NCBI GenBank assembly: GCA_020443945.1
Contig: JAIZWN010000744.1
Location: 1-5,937, forward strand
Reading direction: 5' to 3'
DNA: 5,937 bases
DNA from: Candidatus Thiosymbion ectosymbiont of Robbea hypermnestra
GTDB taxonomy: Bacteria; Pseudomonadota; Gammaproteobacteria; Chromatiales; Chromatiaceae
The notes beneath the pieces were generated by a model. That model saw nothing but the letters and a program-made list of their open reading frames with translations, had not been told where the DNA came from and did not search any database. Every line of letters begins with the position of its first letter. The first letter of the stretch is position 1. Below are positions 1 through 5,776 of the stretch, in pieces. Both the position numbers and the translations under genes were made by a program.

Positions 1-1
1 C

Positions 2-76
2 AACGGGCGCCTTACCCATGACCCACGATCCCTTTGTGGCTTGGTGTCTTTGTGTGAGAATTGAGAACGCCCCCTA
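2..76. repeat. Left terminal copy of a 75-bp inverted repeat
   Basis: Positions 2-76 match the reverse complement of 5863-5937 with only two mismatches (positions 5 and 70). The two copies lie at the extreme ends of the window and point in opposite directions. The sequence beyond position 76 is unrelated to what adjoins the right copy, so the repeat boundary is real on the inner side; the outer boundary is cut off by the window. The core (32-58) is a 9-bp-period array, read on the opposite strand as three units ending in CAAAG or CCAAG. There is no ORF in it. It is most simply a dispersed intergenic repeat at which an assembly broke. Confidence 0.9.
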
Positions 77-116
77 ATGCGTGTCACCGTATGGTGCAAG
101 CACAGGACAAGAAAAT

Positions 117-160
117 GGGGACCTTGAAGGATTGCACGGCAGCAATTTTTCAAGGTCCCC
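117..160 (+). repeat. Strong 19-bp hairpin element
   Basis: The arms GGGGACCTTGAA (117-128) and TTCAAGGTCCCC (149-160) are perfectly complementary. Inside them ATTGC (131-135) pairs with GCAAT (142-146) around a 6-nt loop. The two remaining positions on each side (GG at 129-130, TT at 147-148) pair as G-U only if the plus strand is transcribed, giving a continuous 19-bp RNA stem. No T-run follows on the plus strand; on the minus strand the stem is followed by ATTTTCTTG, a poor terminator tail. It could be a small-RNA hairpin, a REP-like palindrome or a miniature element; the sequence does not decide. Confidence 0.7.
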
Positions 161-165
161 AAATT

Positions 166-395
166 AAGGAATCCTGTCAATCCTGAAAAATTCGGTTAAT
201 CCTGTCCTATTAGAATTTTGCAATAGGCATTCAGATCGTTGGGGTTCGCAAGCTCACTCCAACCTACGGGCTAGCCGTTTTGATGGGCACGCGGCGCTGT
301 GGGCATGCGACCAGCCGCCGGGGTTTGGAACCGTGGCCTGACCGGAACGCTCGACTGGCTTGCCGGGCGCTCGCTTTGCCCATCCTACCCGACTT
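166..395. repeat. Composite intergenic repeat, copy 1 (with 40-bp insert)
   Basis: This stretch is repeated in the same orientation at about 534-727. It starts with an ATCCTG array of 9/10-bp period (171, 180, degenerate at 190, 199), continues through a GATGGGCA motif (282-289), and ends at its inverted partner TGCCCATC (377-384) followed by CTACCC. The segment 275-390 is close to its counterpart at 603-722 with scattered substitutions and a 4-bp indel. Relative to copy 2 it carries about 40 extra bases at 235-274. Frames open through it differ between copies, so it does not look coding. Confidence 0.85.
238..263. repeat. Palindrome inside the insert unique to repeat copy 1
   Basis: The 40 bases at 235-274 are missing from copy 2, where the flanking sequences are directly joined (around 602/603). 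Within them GTTGGGGT (238-245) pairs with ACTCCAAC (256-263), with one G-T pair, enclosing a 10-nt loop. From memory it resembles short dispersed palindromes seen in environmental gammaproteobacteria (GTTGGGTT-type arms around a GCnnGC centre); I cannot verify this here. It looks like one repeat inserted into another. Confidence 0.6.
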
Positions 396-474
396 TTCCC
401 ACCGGTCCGGACCCATCCGGCTGGCGGGATACCTGTGTTCTCATAGGCAAGAAATTGGATTGAGCAAGGGAACG

Positions 475-564
475 ACAGGATTTTTCTTCGTTTTGGTCGG
501 CGCCACCGGGCGCGAAAGTCCAAAGCAAAAAATAAGGAATCCTGTCAATCCTGAAAAATCCTGT
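475..564. repeat. Inverted repeat ACAGGATTTTTC / GAAAAATCCTGT
   Basis: The 12-mer at 475-486 is the exact reverse complement of 553-564, with 66 bases between. The right arm is part of the ATCCTG array of composite repeat copy 2; the left arm lies in the spacer between the two composite copies. It may be a truncated, inverted remnant of the same array. Nothing else recognisable lies in the spacer 396-533. Confidence 0.5.
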
Positions 565-727
565 GAATCCTGTCCTTTTAGAAGGTTGCAATGGGTATCC
601 AGCCGGATTGATGGGCACGCGACGCTGTGGGCATTCGACCAGCCGCCGGGGTTTGGGAGCCGCCGTGGCCTGACCGGAACGCTCGACCGGCTTGCCGGGC
701 GCTCGCTTTGCCCATCCTACCCGGCTT
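534..727. repeat. Composite intergenic repeat, copy 2
   Basis: This is the second direct copy of the unit at 166-395, offset by 368 bp at its left end and 332 bp at its right end because copy 1 carries an insert. It begins with four ATCCTG units at 539, 548, 558 and 567 (spacing 9, 10, 9), all intact here, whereas the third unit is degenerate in copy 1. GATGGGCA (610-617) and TGCCCATC (709-716) form an inverted pair around about 90 bp, as in copy 1. It stops 34 bp past the 3' end of the minus-strand ORF at 761-1330. Confidence 0.85.
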
Positions 728-760
728 ACCAGGCGAAGCGAGGGCTTGTGAGTTCCGCTG

Positions 761-1330
761 CTAGATATCTATGGGCGGATATTGACAGTGCGGGTTTGTT
801 TTATAGGCGAGTTGCTCGAAGAACACGCACAAAAGCTTAAAGTTATGTGTCAGTTGGCTGATTTCTGACAGGGCCTCGATAATCTCCCTATAGGAATGTT
901 CGGAAACTTCGATCCTGTTCTCGAGAATAAGCTTCTCTCCCGTGCCCCGGATAATCTTTGCCTTATAGAGACTTTCGATTGCAATATGAAACGCGAAGAT
1001 TACGTTCTCGTGATTCGGAATTCCACTCAACTCGTTTCCGATGAGTTCGGCAGGAAAAGATTCTAAAATAGGCTTTTTGATGATGAAATTAATTACGAAA
1101 AAGGAAACCTTTTTGAAAATGCTTGCCCCTTTTATACCACTTGGGTGCGGGAAGTCCTGATGTAAATTGAATACTACCCGACTGATCCGGGAGGGGTCGT
1201 ACTTGACAGGAGGAAGGCCCATACCCTTCGAAAACTCACCCAGGAACCTCGATATTCCCTCGACATCACGGGTCATCTCATGTAGCCAGCTTCCACCCGA
1301 AGGTTCATTGAATATGATTCTCTGTCCCAC
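761..1330 (-). CDS. Unrecognised 189-residue protein in a low-GC island
   Basis: I do not recognise this protein. The GTG start at 1330 is supported by AAGGA at 1338-1342 (minus strand), 7 nt upstream; the stop is TAG at 761-763. The product has no signal peptide and no clear membrane segment. It shows a Lys/Phe/Ile-rich middle (about residues 68-88) and a predicted helical second half with NHENVIFAFHIAIESLYKAK (about 106-125) and a C-terminal SYREIIEALSEIS helix. The segment 841-1320 is about 45% G+C, against roughly 67-70% in lines sampled from lptF and the aminotransferase gene, and it adjoins the repeat mosaic. Both facts suggest horizontal acquisition. It lies 129 bp downstream of the 77-residue ORF on the same strand and could share its transcript. 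The long open frame in A+T-rich DNA with a good ribosome-binding site argues that it is a real gene. Function unknown. Confidence 0.6.
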   Translation of the reverse strand: MGQRIIFNEPSGGSWLHEMTRDVEGISRFLGEFSKGMGLPPVKYDPSRISRVVFNLHQDFPHPSGIKGASIFKKVSFFVINFIIKKPILESFPAELIGNELSGIPNHENVIFAFHIAIESLYKAKIIRGTGEKLILENRIEVSEHSYREIIEALSEISQLTHNFKLLCVFFEQLAYKTNPHCQYPPIDI

Positions 1331-1366
1331 AACGAAATCCTTACGATTTGGAAACCTTGGGAGGAG

Positions 1367-1393
1367 CTAGGGAACCCCGCCTCGAATCCCTAG
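1367..1393. repeat. Short inverted repeat CTAGGGA / TCCCTAG
   Basis: CTAGGGA (1367-1373) and TCCCTAG (1387-1393) form a perfect 7-bp stem around a 13-nt loop, in the 129-bp gap between the two orphan minus-strand ORFs. No T-run follows on either strand, so it is not a convincing intrinsic terminator. The rest of the gap (1394-1459) shows nothing I can name. Confidence 0.35.
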
Positions 1394-1459
1394 GTAGGGT
1401 GACGCGGATAGCGGATACATCGGGCACAAAAAGCTACCACATCACCATTCTTGCCTCGC

Positions 1460-1693
1460 TTACTTTATGGCAAGGCATGCCTTGAGCTTTTCGCCTGCGG
1501 TTCTTGCCGCTTCACCCAACTTGTCGAGTGACTGAAATTCGCGCAGCTCACCTCGCGCATTGTCGCCGGAAAACGCGCCGAGATCCTCGATCCCAACGGA
1601 CTCAGCCCCAACAAGGGCCCTGACGGGCTCGAGGTTGTCGAACTCGCCAAAGCTAACATCTTCAAGGGCCCGGATAACGGATTCTGTTTGCAT
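1460..1693 (-). CDS. Unrecognised 77-residue acidic protein
   Basis: I do not recognise this product. The ATG at 1693 is chosen over a GTG at 1711 because GGGAG (1703-1707, minus strand) lies 9 nt upstream of the ATG; the stop is TAA at 1460-1462. The protein is soluble, Glu/Leu-rich and probably mostly helical in the second half (REFQSLDKLGEAARTAGEKLKACL, in two runs). It has a Cys near the C-terminus and no signal peptide or membrane segment. Its G+C (about 59%) is nearer to the chromosome than that of the neighbouring 189-residue ORF. A near-consensus sigma-70 promoter at 1778-1805 points at it, leaving a leader of about 75 nt. That promoter, the ribosome-binding site and the intact frame make it a plausible real small gene. 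It could head a transcript that continues into the 189-residue ORF. Confidence 0.55.
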   Translation of the reverse strand: MQTESVIRALEDVSFGEFDNLEPVRALVGAESVGIEDLGAFSGDNARGELREFQSLDKLGEAARTAGEKLKACLAIK

Positions 1694-1777
1694 GGTTGTT
1701 TTCTCCCGCACATATCGAATCTTTCATAACTCGCAGGCCACAAAACTCTGCCCTGCAATGTAAACAATTTTCTATTC

Positions 1778-1805
1778 ATTATCAGACATACCAGATAATT
1801 GTCAA
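1778..1805 (-). promoter_or_regulatory. Near-consensus sigma-70 promoter for the 77-residue ORF
   Basis: On the minus strand a perfect TTGACA (1800-1805) is followed after 16 bp by GATAAT (1778-1783), a 5-of-6 match to the -10 consensus. The alternative ATAATG register has a 17-bp spacer. Transcription would start near 1770, about 75 nt before the ATG at 1693. The A+T-rich surroundings strengthen the call. It lies in the 153-bp gap after the apbE stop, so the two orphan ORFs probably have their own transcript. Confidence 0.7.
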
Positions 1806-1846
1806 GATTCAAGCGCAAGGCCCTCCGGACCACTATGCTTCTGGTT

Positions 1847-2905
1847 CTAGCCTCTTGCGTTCCTGTCTGCATTCGGATTCGAGTGCAGGTGATCCGCGAG
1901 GGCGCTTGTTTGCCGCTCGGAATATCCCTCGGGCGTGCGGACGATGAAAAGGGCGGGGGTATCGAGGGATTCAGCCAGGGTGAATCCGGCTCGGGGCCCC
2001 AGGACCAGGAAGGCCGTCGCCAGGGCGTCCGCCTGCGCCGCCCGCGGCGCCAGCACGGTTACGGATGCGAGTCCATGGGTTACCGGGCGCCCCGTCACGG
2101 GATCGATGGCGTGGGAGTAACGGGTGTTTTCGTGCTCGAAGAAGTTGCGGTAGTCGCCGGAGGTCGCCAGCGCGCCGTTATCCAGCGCCAGGATGCGGTG
2201 GACTGCCCGTCTGCCGGGATCCGGGCGCTCGACCGCGATACGCCAGGGCAGGCCCTGGCCGTTGTGTCCGCGGCCCCTCAGTTCACCGCCGATCTCGATC
2301 AGATAATCGGCGATGCCCATTGCGTCGCACAGATCGGCGAGGCGATCCACGCCGTATCCCTTGGCGATGGCGGATAGGTCCAGGTACAGCGCGGGTTCGG
2401 ATTTCCGCAGTGCCGGCGGGTCGAGCCGGACGGACAGCTTGCGGTAGCCCACGCGCGCCTTGGCCTGGGTGATTTCGGCGTCCGTCGGGGGGGCATGAGT
2501 CCCGTCGTCGCCCGGACCGAAGCCCCACAGGTTCACCAGGGGGCCGACCGTGGGGTCGAAGGCCCCGTCGCTCATCTCACTGATCCGGATGGCCTCCCGG
2601 ACCAGTCCGGCCAACTCCGGGGACACGGGGAACCAGTCGGTGGTTCGGCTGCGATTGAAGCCGGAGAGCTCGGAGTCGTCCCGATAGGTGGACATCCGGT
2701 CCTCGATCCGCTCCAGCTCGGTCTCGATCCTGTCCCGCAACGCCGCCGGCGCGATCGCCGACGGCGGGTCCACGGCCTGGATGCTGTAGGAGGTTCCCAT
2801 GGCGGCACCCTGCAGCACCGTGACCCGGTCCTCCGGCGCGGGCGTGCAGCCGATCAGCAGCCACAGGAGGGCGAACAGGGAGAAGCAACGGCAGACCCGA
2901 AACAT
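1847..2905 (-). CDS. apbE: FAD:protein FMN transferase, ApbE-family lipoprotein
   Basis: The ApbE family transfers FMN from FAD to a Thr/Ser of exported flavoproteins (subunits of the RNF and NQR complexes and other FMN-binding domains) at the outer face of the inner membrane or in the periplasm, using Mg2+. The 352-residue product has the expected length. Residues 1-19 are a lipoprotein signal peptide ending in LIGC with Cys20 as the lipidation site; Thr at +2 does not suggest retention in the inner membrane. Family motifs follow in order: GTSYSI (37-42), FDPTVGPLVNLWGFG (116-130), DLSAIAKGYGVD (176-187), IEIGGELRGRG (203-213), ATSGDYRNFFE (247-257), SHAIDPVTGRP (264-274) and ADALATA (292-298), which carries the conserved metal-binding Asp293. 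The ATG at 2905 is chosen because GGAG (2913-2916) lies 7 nt upstream and the signal peptide then has normal length; upstream ATGs (2956 and earlier) would add an unlikely leader. No target flavoprotein gene lies nearby, so its substrate cannot be inferred from context. Confidence 0.95.
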   Translation of the reverse strand: MFRVCRCFSLFALLWLLIGCTPAPEDRVTVLQGAAMGTSYSIQAVDPPSAIAPAALRDRIETELERIEDRMSTYRDDSELSGFNRSRTTDWFPVSPELAGLVREAIRISEMSDGAFDPTVGPLVNLWGFGPGDDGTHAPPTDAEITQAKARVGYRKLSVRLDPPALRKSEPALYLDLSAIAKGYGVDRLADLCDAMGIADYLIEIGGELRGRGHNGQGLPWRIAVERPDPGRRAVHRILALDNGALATSGDYRNFFEHENTRYSHAIDPVTGRPVTHGLASVTVLAPRAAQADALATAFLVLGPRAGFTLAESLDTPALFIVRTPEGYSERQTSALADHLHSNPNADRNARG

Positions 2906-2936
2906 ACGGCGGCTCCGTGGCGATGCCGCGGTCGGG

Positions 2937-2964
2937 ATGACATTTATCCACGACATGCGACAAT
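2937..2964 (+). promoter_or_regulatory. Candidate sigma-70 promoter for lptF
   Basis: ATGACA (2937-2942, 5 of 6 matches to the -35 consensus) and GACAAT (2959-2964, 4 of 6 to the -10) are separated by 16 bp in the 88-bp gap between the divergent apbE and lptF starts. A start near 2971 would leave a leader of about 23 nt. The lptF ATG has only a poorly spaced GGAAG just before it, so translation initiation looks weak. No comparably good promoter for apbE was found on the other strand. Confidence 0.35.
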
Positions 2965-2993
2965 GATCTTTTTTTCTTACCCGTCCCGGAAGC

Positions 2994-4103
2994 ATGTTCG
3001 GTATTGTCGACCGCTATATCCTGCTAGAGGTGCTCAAGGTCTTTACGGCGGTCTTGGGCACCTTCCTGCTGGTCGTCCTCAGTATGCTCTTTCTGCGCAC
3101 CCTCGAGGAGGTGAACCTGGGCGCCCTGGGCAGCGACCTGGTCATGCGCTTCGTGGGCCTGCAGCTCGTGCGGGAAACCTCCAGTCTGATCCCCCCGGCA
3201 TTCTTCATCTCCGTCCTCATTGCCCTCGGCCGTATGTCCCGTGACAGCGAGCTGATCGCGCTGAGCGCCTGCGGACTGGGCGCCGGGCGCATTTATCGCG
3301 CCTTGCTTTACCTTGTGTTGCCGGTCGCCCTGTTGACGGCCTGGTTCTCCTTCTCGCTACGGCCCCTGGCGATCTTCGAGACCCAGAAGATACTGCATCG
3401 GCGTGAGGGTCAGATACACCAGATCGGCGGCATCAAGCAGGGGCGTTTCTACCAGCACGAGCAGGGGTTGGTCACGGTCTACGTGGAGAAGATCGAGGGC
3501 AAGGAGCGTTTGCGCAACGTCTTTATCCATGACCGGCGCGGGGACCGGAGCCGGTTGGTCATCAGTAAAACGGGGGTGCGCCGTATCGATGAGGCGTCGG
3601 GGGATCCGTTCGTGACCCTGCTGAAAGGGCACCGCTACAATGGCGTTCCGGGGCAACCCGATTATGCCATCGGGACCTTTGAACGCTACAGTCTGCGCCT
3701 CGAACCGACGAAATCCGGTCACTTCCGAAGCTGGAAACGTGCCGCCTTCCGCACCGCGGAGCTGATAGGTTCCCCGGATCCGCGGGATCGGGCCGAGCTC
3801 CAGTACAGAATCGGCAATCCGCTCGCCATCGTTACCCTGACCTTGCTGACGGTTCCGCTGACGACCAAGTCGCCGCGCCGGCGCGCCGGCGGTCGTATGT
3901 TTCTGGCCTTTCTCACCTATTTCAGCTTCTTCAATCTGCAACGCCTGGCGGAGAATTGGTTCGCGACCGGGGTTACGCCGGGCTGGCTCGGAAGCCTCTG
4001 GTATCAGGCACTGGTGCTGGTATTGGTACTCGCGATTCTGCTGCCGGAAGGCTACCAGCTGAGGCGGTTGATACGGCGTTCGCCGCGGGCGGCTCCCGGT
4101 TAG
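2994..4103 (+). CDS. lptF: LPS export ABC transporter permease LptF (YjgP/YjgQ family)
   Basis: LptF pairs with LptG and two LptB ATPases in the inner membrane to extract lipopolysaccharide and pass it to LptC and the periplasmic bridge. The 369-residue product has the family architecture: an N-terminal amphipathic start (DRYILLEVLK), membrane segments at about 14-36, 62-80 and 102-122, a periplasmic beta-jellyroll-like domain at about 125-265, then membrane segments at about 275-292, 302-318 and 333-352. The cytoplasmic coupling segment between segments 2 and 3 (LGRMSRDSELIALSACGLG, 78-96) carries Glu86, which aligns with the coupling-helix Glu of E. coli LptF by eye. RAELQYRIGNPLAIV (267-281) before segment 4 is more like LptF than LptG. 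lptF normally heads an lptF-lptG pair; here a convergent small gene follows at once and no lptG is present, so its partner must be elsewhere or this is a second copy. Confidence 0.93.
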   Translation: MFGIVDRYILLEVLKVFTAVLGTFLLVVLSMLFLRTLEEVNLGALGSDLVMRFVGLQLVRETSSLIPPAFFISVLIALGRMSRDSELIALSACGLGAGRIYRALLYLVLPVALLTAWFSFSLRPLAIFETQKILHRREGQIHQIGGIKQGRFYQHEQGLVTVYVEKIEGKERLRNVFIHDRRGDRSRLVISKTGVRRIDEASGDPFVTLLKGHRYNGVPGQPDYAIGTFERYSLRLEPTKSGHFRSWKRAAFRTAELIGSPDPRDRAELQYRIGNPLAIVTLTLLTVPLTTKSPRRRAGGRMFLAFLTYFSFFNLQRLAENWFATGVTPGWLGSLWYQALVLVLVLAILLPEGYQLRRLIRRSPRAAPG

Positions 4104-4169
4104 ACCCATCCCACCGGGTCGATTCGTCCGGCCCGCGGGGCGGGTATCCGAGACCCTTGTCGTCGGCCC

Positions 4170-4388
4170 TCAGTCCTCGCCGATGACGCGCTCGTCCCTG
4201 GGCTTGGACAAGAGCTTCTCCGCCTCGGCGCGATGATTCGCAAAGACCATCCGGTAGTGGTGTATCTCTTCCGAGGGATGCTCCCGACGTAGCCGGCGCA
4301 CCAGGGTGCGCGCATCCTGGTAGTGGTCTTTGGTTTCCAGATAGGTCAGCGACGACGGCGGCAGAACCTTGTAGACAAAGTAGGGCAT
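4170..4388 (-). CDS. Small conserved-looking hypothetical protein (MPYFVYK type)
   Basis: This 72-residue soluble protein begins MPYFVYKV and ends RVIGED. It has a YQDARTLVRRLR helix in the middle (about 24-35), an HYRMVFANHRAEAEKLL segment (about 44-60) and a basic then acidic C-terminus. From memory it resembles a family of small uncharacterised proteins in beta- and gammaproteobacteria that share the MPYFVY start, an A..LVR.LR helix and an F...EAE.LL segment; I know of no assigned function. The ATG at 4388 is preferred to the GTG at 4400 because it gives this conserved-looking start, although no strong ribosome-binding site precedes it. The stop is TGA at 4170-4172. It converges on lptF across 66 bp and lies 171 bp downstream of the aminotransferase gene on the same strand. 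Confidence 0.75.
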   Translation of the reverse strand: MPYFVYKVLPPSSLTYLETKDHYQDARTLVRRLRREHPSEEIHHYRMVFANHRAEAEKLLSKPRDERVIGED

Positions 4389-4462
4389 TGGACGAACCAC
4401 TTATCTTGGCAATGAAAATCCGCGGGGATGTCGAGGATGTGCCCCGCTTCAGCCATTGGAAC

Positions 4463-4542
4463 CGCAAAGGACGCAAAGATTGTAAGGTAAGGCAAAGCGG
4501 CGCCCCTTTCCAATCCCGAAGCCACAAAGCGTTCCAGCAAAG
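4463..4542. repeat. 9-bp-period CAAAG repeat array
   Basis: Four consecutive 9-bp units start at 4463, 4472, 4481 and 4490 (CGCAAAGGA, CGCAAAGAT, TGTAAGGTA, AGGCAAAGC); the third is degenerate. Further CACAAAG (4523-4529) and GCAAAG (4537-4542) follow. The motif is related to the CACAAAG units in the terminal repeats at both window ends. It occupies most of the gap between the aminotransferase stop and the 4170-4388 gene. I see no intrinsic terminator in this gap. Confidence 0.55.
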
Positions 4543-4559
4543 TAAGGTGGAATGGGGTA

Positions 4560-5741
4560 CTAAAGTAGGCCCTCGATACGATCCAGGGCCTGCTCCAGGT
4601 TCTCCCGGCTGGTGGAGATGGAGATGCGCACGTAGCCTTCCAGGCCGAAGGCGGAGCCGGGGACCAGAGCGACCCCGGCCCGCTCGATCAGAAACTCCGC
4701 CAGGTCCAGGTCGTTGTTCACCGTATCGAGGGCCGCGATCATGCCCTGCATGTTCGGGAAGACATAGAAGGTGCCGTCGGTCGGCAGGCACTCGATGCCG
4801 GGCAGGCGGTTGAGCCGTTCCACCACATGGTCGTGGCGCTCCTTGAAGGCCGCGGTCATGGTCCGAATGCAGTCCTGGGGACCCTCGAGGGCCGCCTGAG
4901 CGGCTGCCTGGGAGATGGAGGTGGGGTTCGAGGTGCTTTGGGATTGCACCTTCTTCATGGCCTTGATGATCTCCCGTGGGCCGCCGGCGTAGCCGATGCG
5001 CCAGCCCGTCATCGCATAGGCCTTGGAGACGCCGTTGAGCACCAGGGTGCGCGGCGCCAGATCCGGGCAGGCGTGGAGGATATTGACGAACGGCTCGTTC
5101 GCCCAGCGGATATGCTCGTACATGTCGTCGGTGGCGATGAAGGCGCGCGGGAATTCCCGCAGCACCGCGCCCAGGGCGGCCAGCTCCTCCCGGCTGTAGG
5201 CCATCCCGGAGGGGTTGGACGGGCTGTTGATGACCACCAGCTTGGTCCGACCGGTCAACGCCGTCCGCAGCTGCTCGGGGGTGATCTTGAAGGCCTGCTC
5301 GGCCCCGGCGTGCACCAACACGGGGGTGCCGCTGGCCAGGAGGACCATATCCGGATAGGAGACCCAGTAGGGGGTGGGAATGACGACCTCGTCGCCCGGA
5401 TCCAGAATGGCCTGGGCCAGGTTGTAGAAGCTCTGTTTGCCGCCGCAGGAGACCAGGATCTGGTCCGGGGTGTACGCGAAGCCGTTCTCGCGCTGGAATT
5501 TGGCGATGATCGCCTGCTTGAGCCCCGGCGTGCCGTCCACCGCCGTGTATTTGGTGAAGCCATCCTCGATGGCGGCGACGGCCGCCTGCTTGATGTGATC
5601 CGGGGTGTCGAAATCCGGCTCCCCGGCGCCGAGTCCGATGACATCCTTACCGGCGGCGCGCAGGGCCTGGGCCCGGGCCGTGACGGCGAGGGTAGGGGAG
5701 GGCCGGACGGCCTGCACACGTGCGGAAAGCTGACTACTCAT
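4560..5741 (-). CDS. Aspartate aminotransferase, class Ib (possible prephenate activity)
   Basis: A PLP-dependent fold-type I aminotransferase of 393 residues, cytoplasmic, interconverting aspartate/2-oxoglutarate and oxaloacetate/glutamate. Motifs: GAGEPDFDTP (38-47), YTAVDGTPGLK (65-75), GGKQ (100-103), NSPSNPSG (172-179) with the PLP-contacting Asn176, TDDMYEHI (204-211) with the PLP pyridine-binding Asp205 and Tyr208, SKAYAMTGWRIGY (239-251) with Schiff-base Lys240, QSQSTSNPTSISQ (266-278), and the substrate-carboxylate Arg372 in YVRISIS. The GGKQ Lys and the QSTSNPTS segment are typical of class Ib enzymes rather than E. coli AspC (class Ia). Some class Ib members also transaminate prephenate to arogenate, so that activity is possible. 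The ATG at 5741 matches the usual MS.QLS.RVQ..PSPTLAV start; AGGAG (5754-5758) is 12 nt upstream, a long spacing. The leader contains a nested palindrome at 5777-5852. Confidence 0.95.
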   Translation of the reverse strand: MSSQLSARVQAVRPSPTLAVTARAQALRAAGKDVIGLGAGEPDFDTPDHIKQAAVAAIEDGFTKYTAVDGTPGLKQAIIAKFQRENGFAYTPDQILVSCGGKQSFYNLAQAILDPGDEVVIPTPYWVSYPDMVLLASGTPVLVHAGAEQAFKITPEQLRTALTGRTKLVVINSPSNPSGMAYSREELAALGAVLREFPRAFIATDDMYEHIRWANEPFVNILHACPDLAPRTLVLNGVSKAYAMTGWRIGYAGGPREIIKAMKKVQSQSTSNPTSISQAAAQAALEGPQDCIRTMTAAFKERHDHVVERLNRLPGIECLPTDGTFYVFPNMQGMIAALDTVNNDLDLAEFLIERAGVALVPGSAFGLEGYVRISISTSRENLEQALDRIEGLL

Positions 5742-5776
5742 GCTGCGGAATCTCTCCTGCTTCTTCGTCGATCGGG

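Larger units (their letters stand above)
1..760. other. Gene-free repeat mosaic
   Basis: No convincing gene is visible in these 760 bases. Frames that stay open here run through the two direct repeat copies in different registers and give low-complexity Arg/Gly/Pro-rich translations without recognisable domains, so I treat them as chance in G+C-rich DNA. The content is accounted for by the terminal repeat, the 117-160 hairpin, the two composite repeats and their spacer. Stretches with no assigned structure are 77-116, 396-474 and 728-760. Confidence 0.75.

Noticed and set aside
166..727. CRISPR array
   Set aside because: The two long repeats are about 370 bp apart with no third copy and diverge from each other; the ATCCTG units are spaced 9-10 bp, far too short for CRISPR spacers.
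280..840. 186-codon open frame on the plus strand through the repeat mosaic
   Set aside because: It crosses both composite repeats, which are read in different frames, gives a low-complexity Arg/Gly/Pro-rich product and runs into the antisense of the 189-residue ORF. No domain is visible.
1366..1395. tRNA 3'-end-like sequence (CTCGAATCCC with an inverted CTAGGGA)
   Set aside because: The T-loop is wrong (no GTTC), and there is no acceptor stem, anticodon arm or CCA in the expected places, so it is neither a tRNA nor a supported attachment site.
1465..1872. 135-codon minus-strand frame overlapping the 77-residue ORF
   Set aside because: It spans the strong promoter and the leader and is out of frame with the ORF that has the ribosome-binding site; its product looks random.
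2495..3244. 249-codon plus-strand frame opposite apbE and overlapping lptF
   Set aside because: It is a high-G+C shadow of two well-supported genes and has no recognisable domain.
4104..4169. G+C-rich palindromic bases between lptF and the convergent small gene as a bidirectional terminator
   Set aside because: CCCGCGGG-type self-complementarity is present but there is no T-run on either strand and the stem is short.
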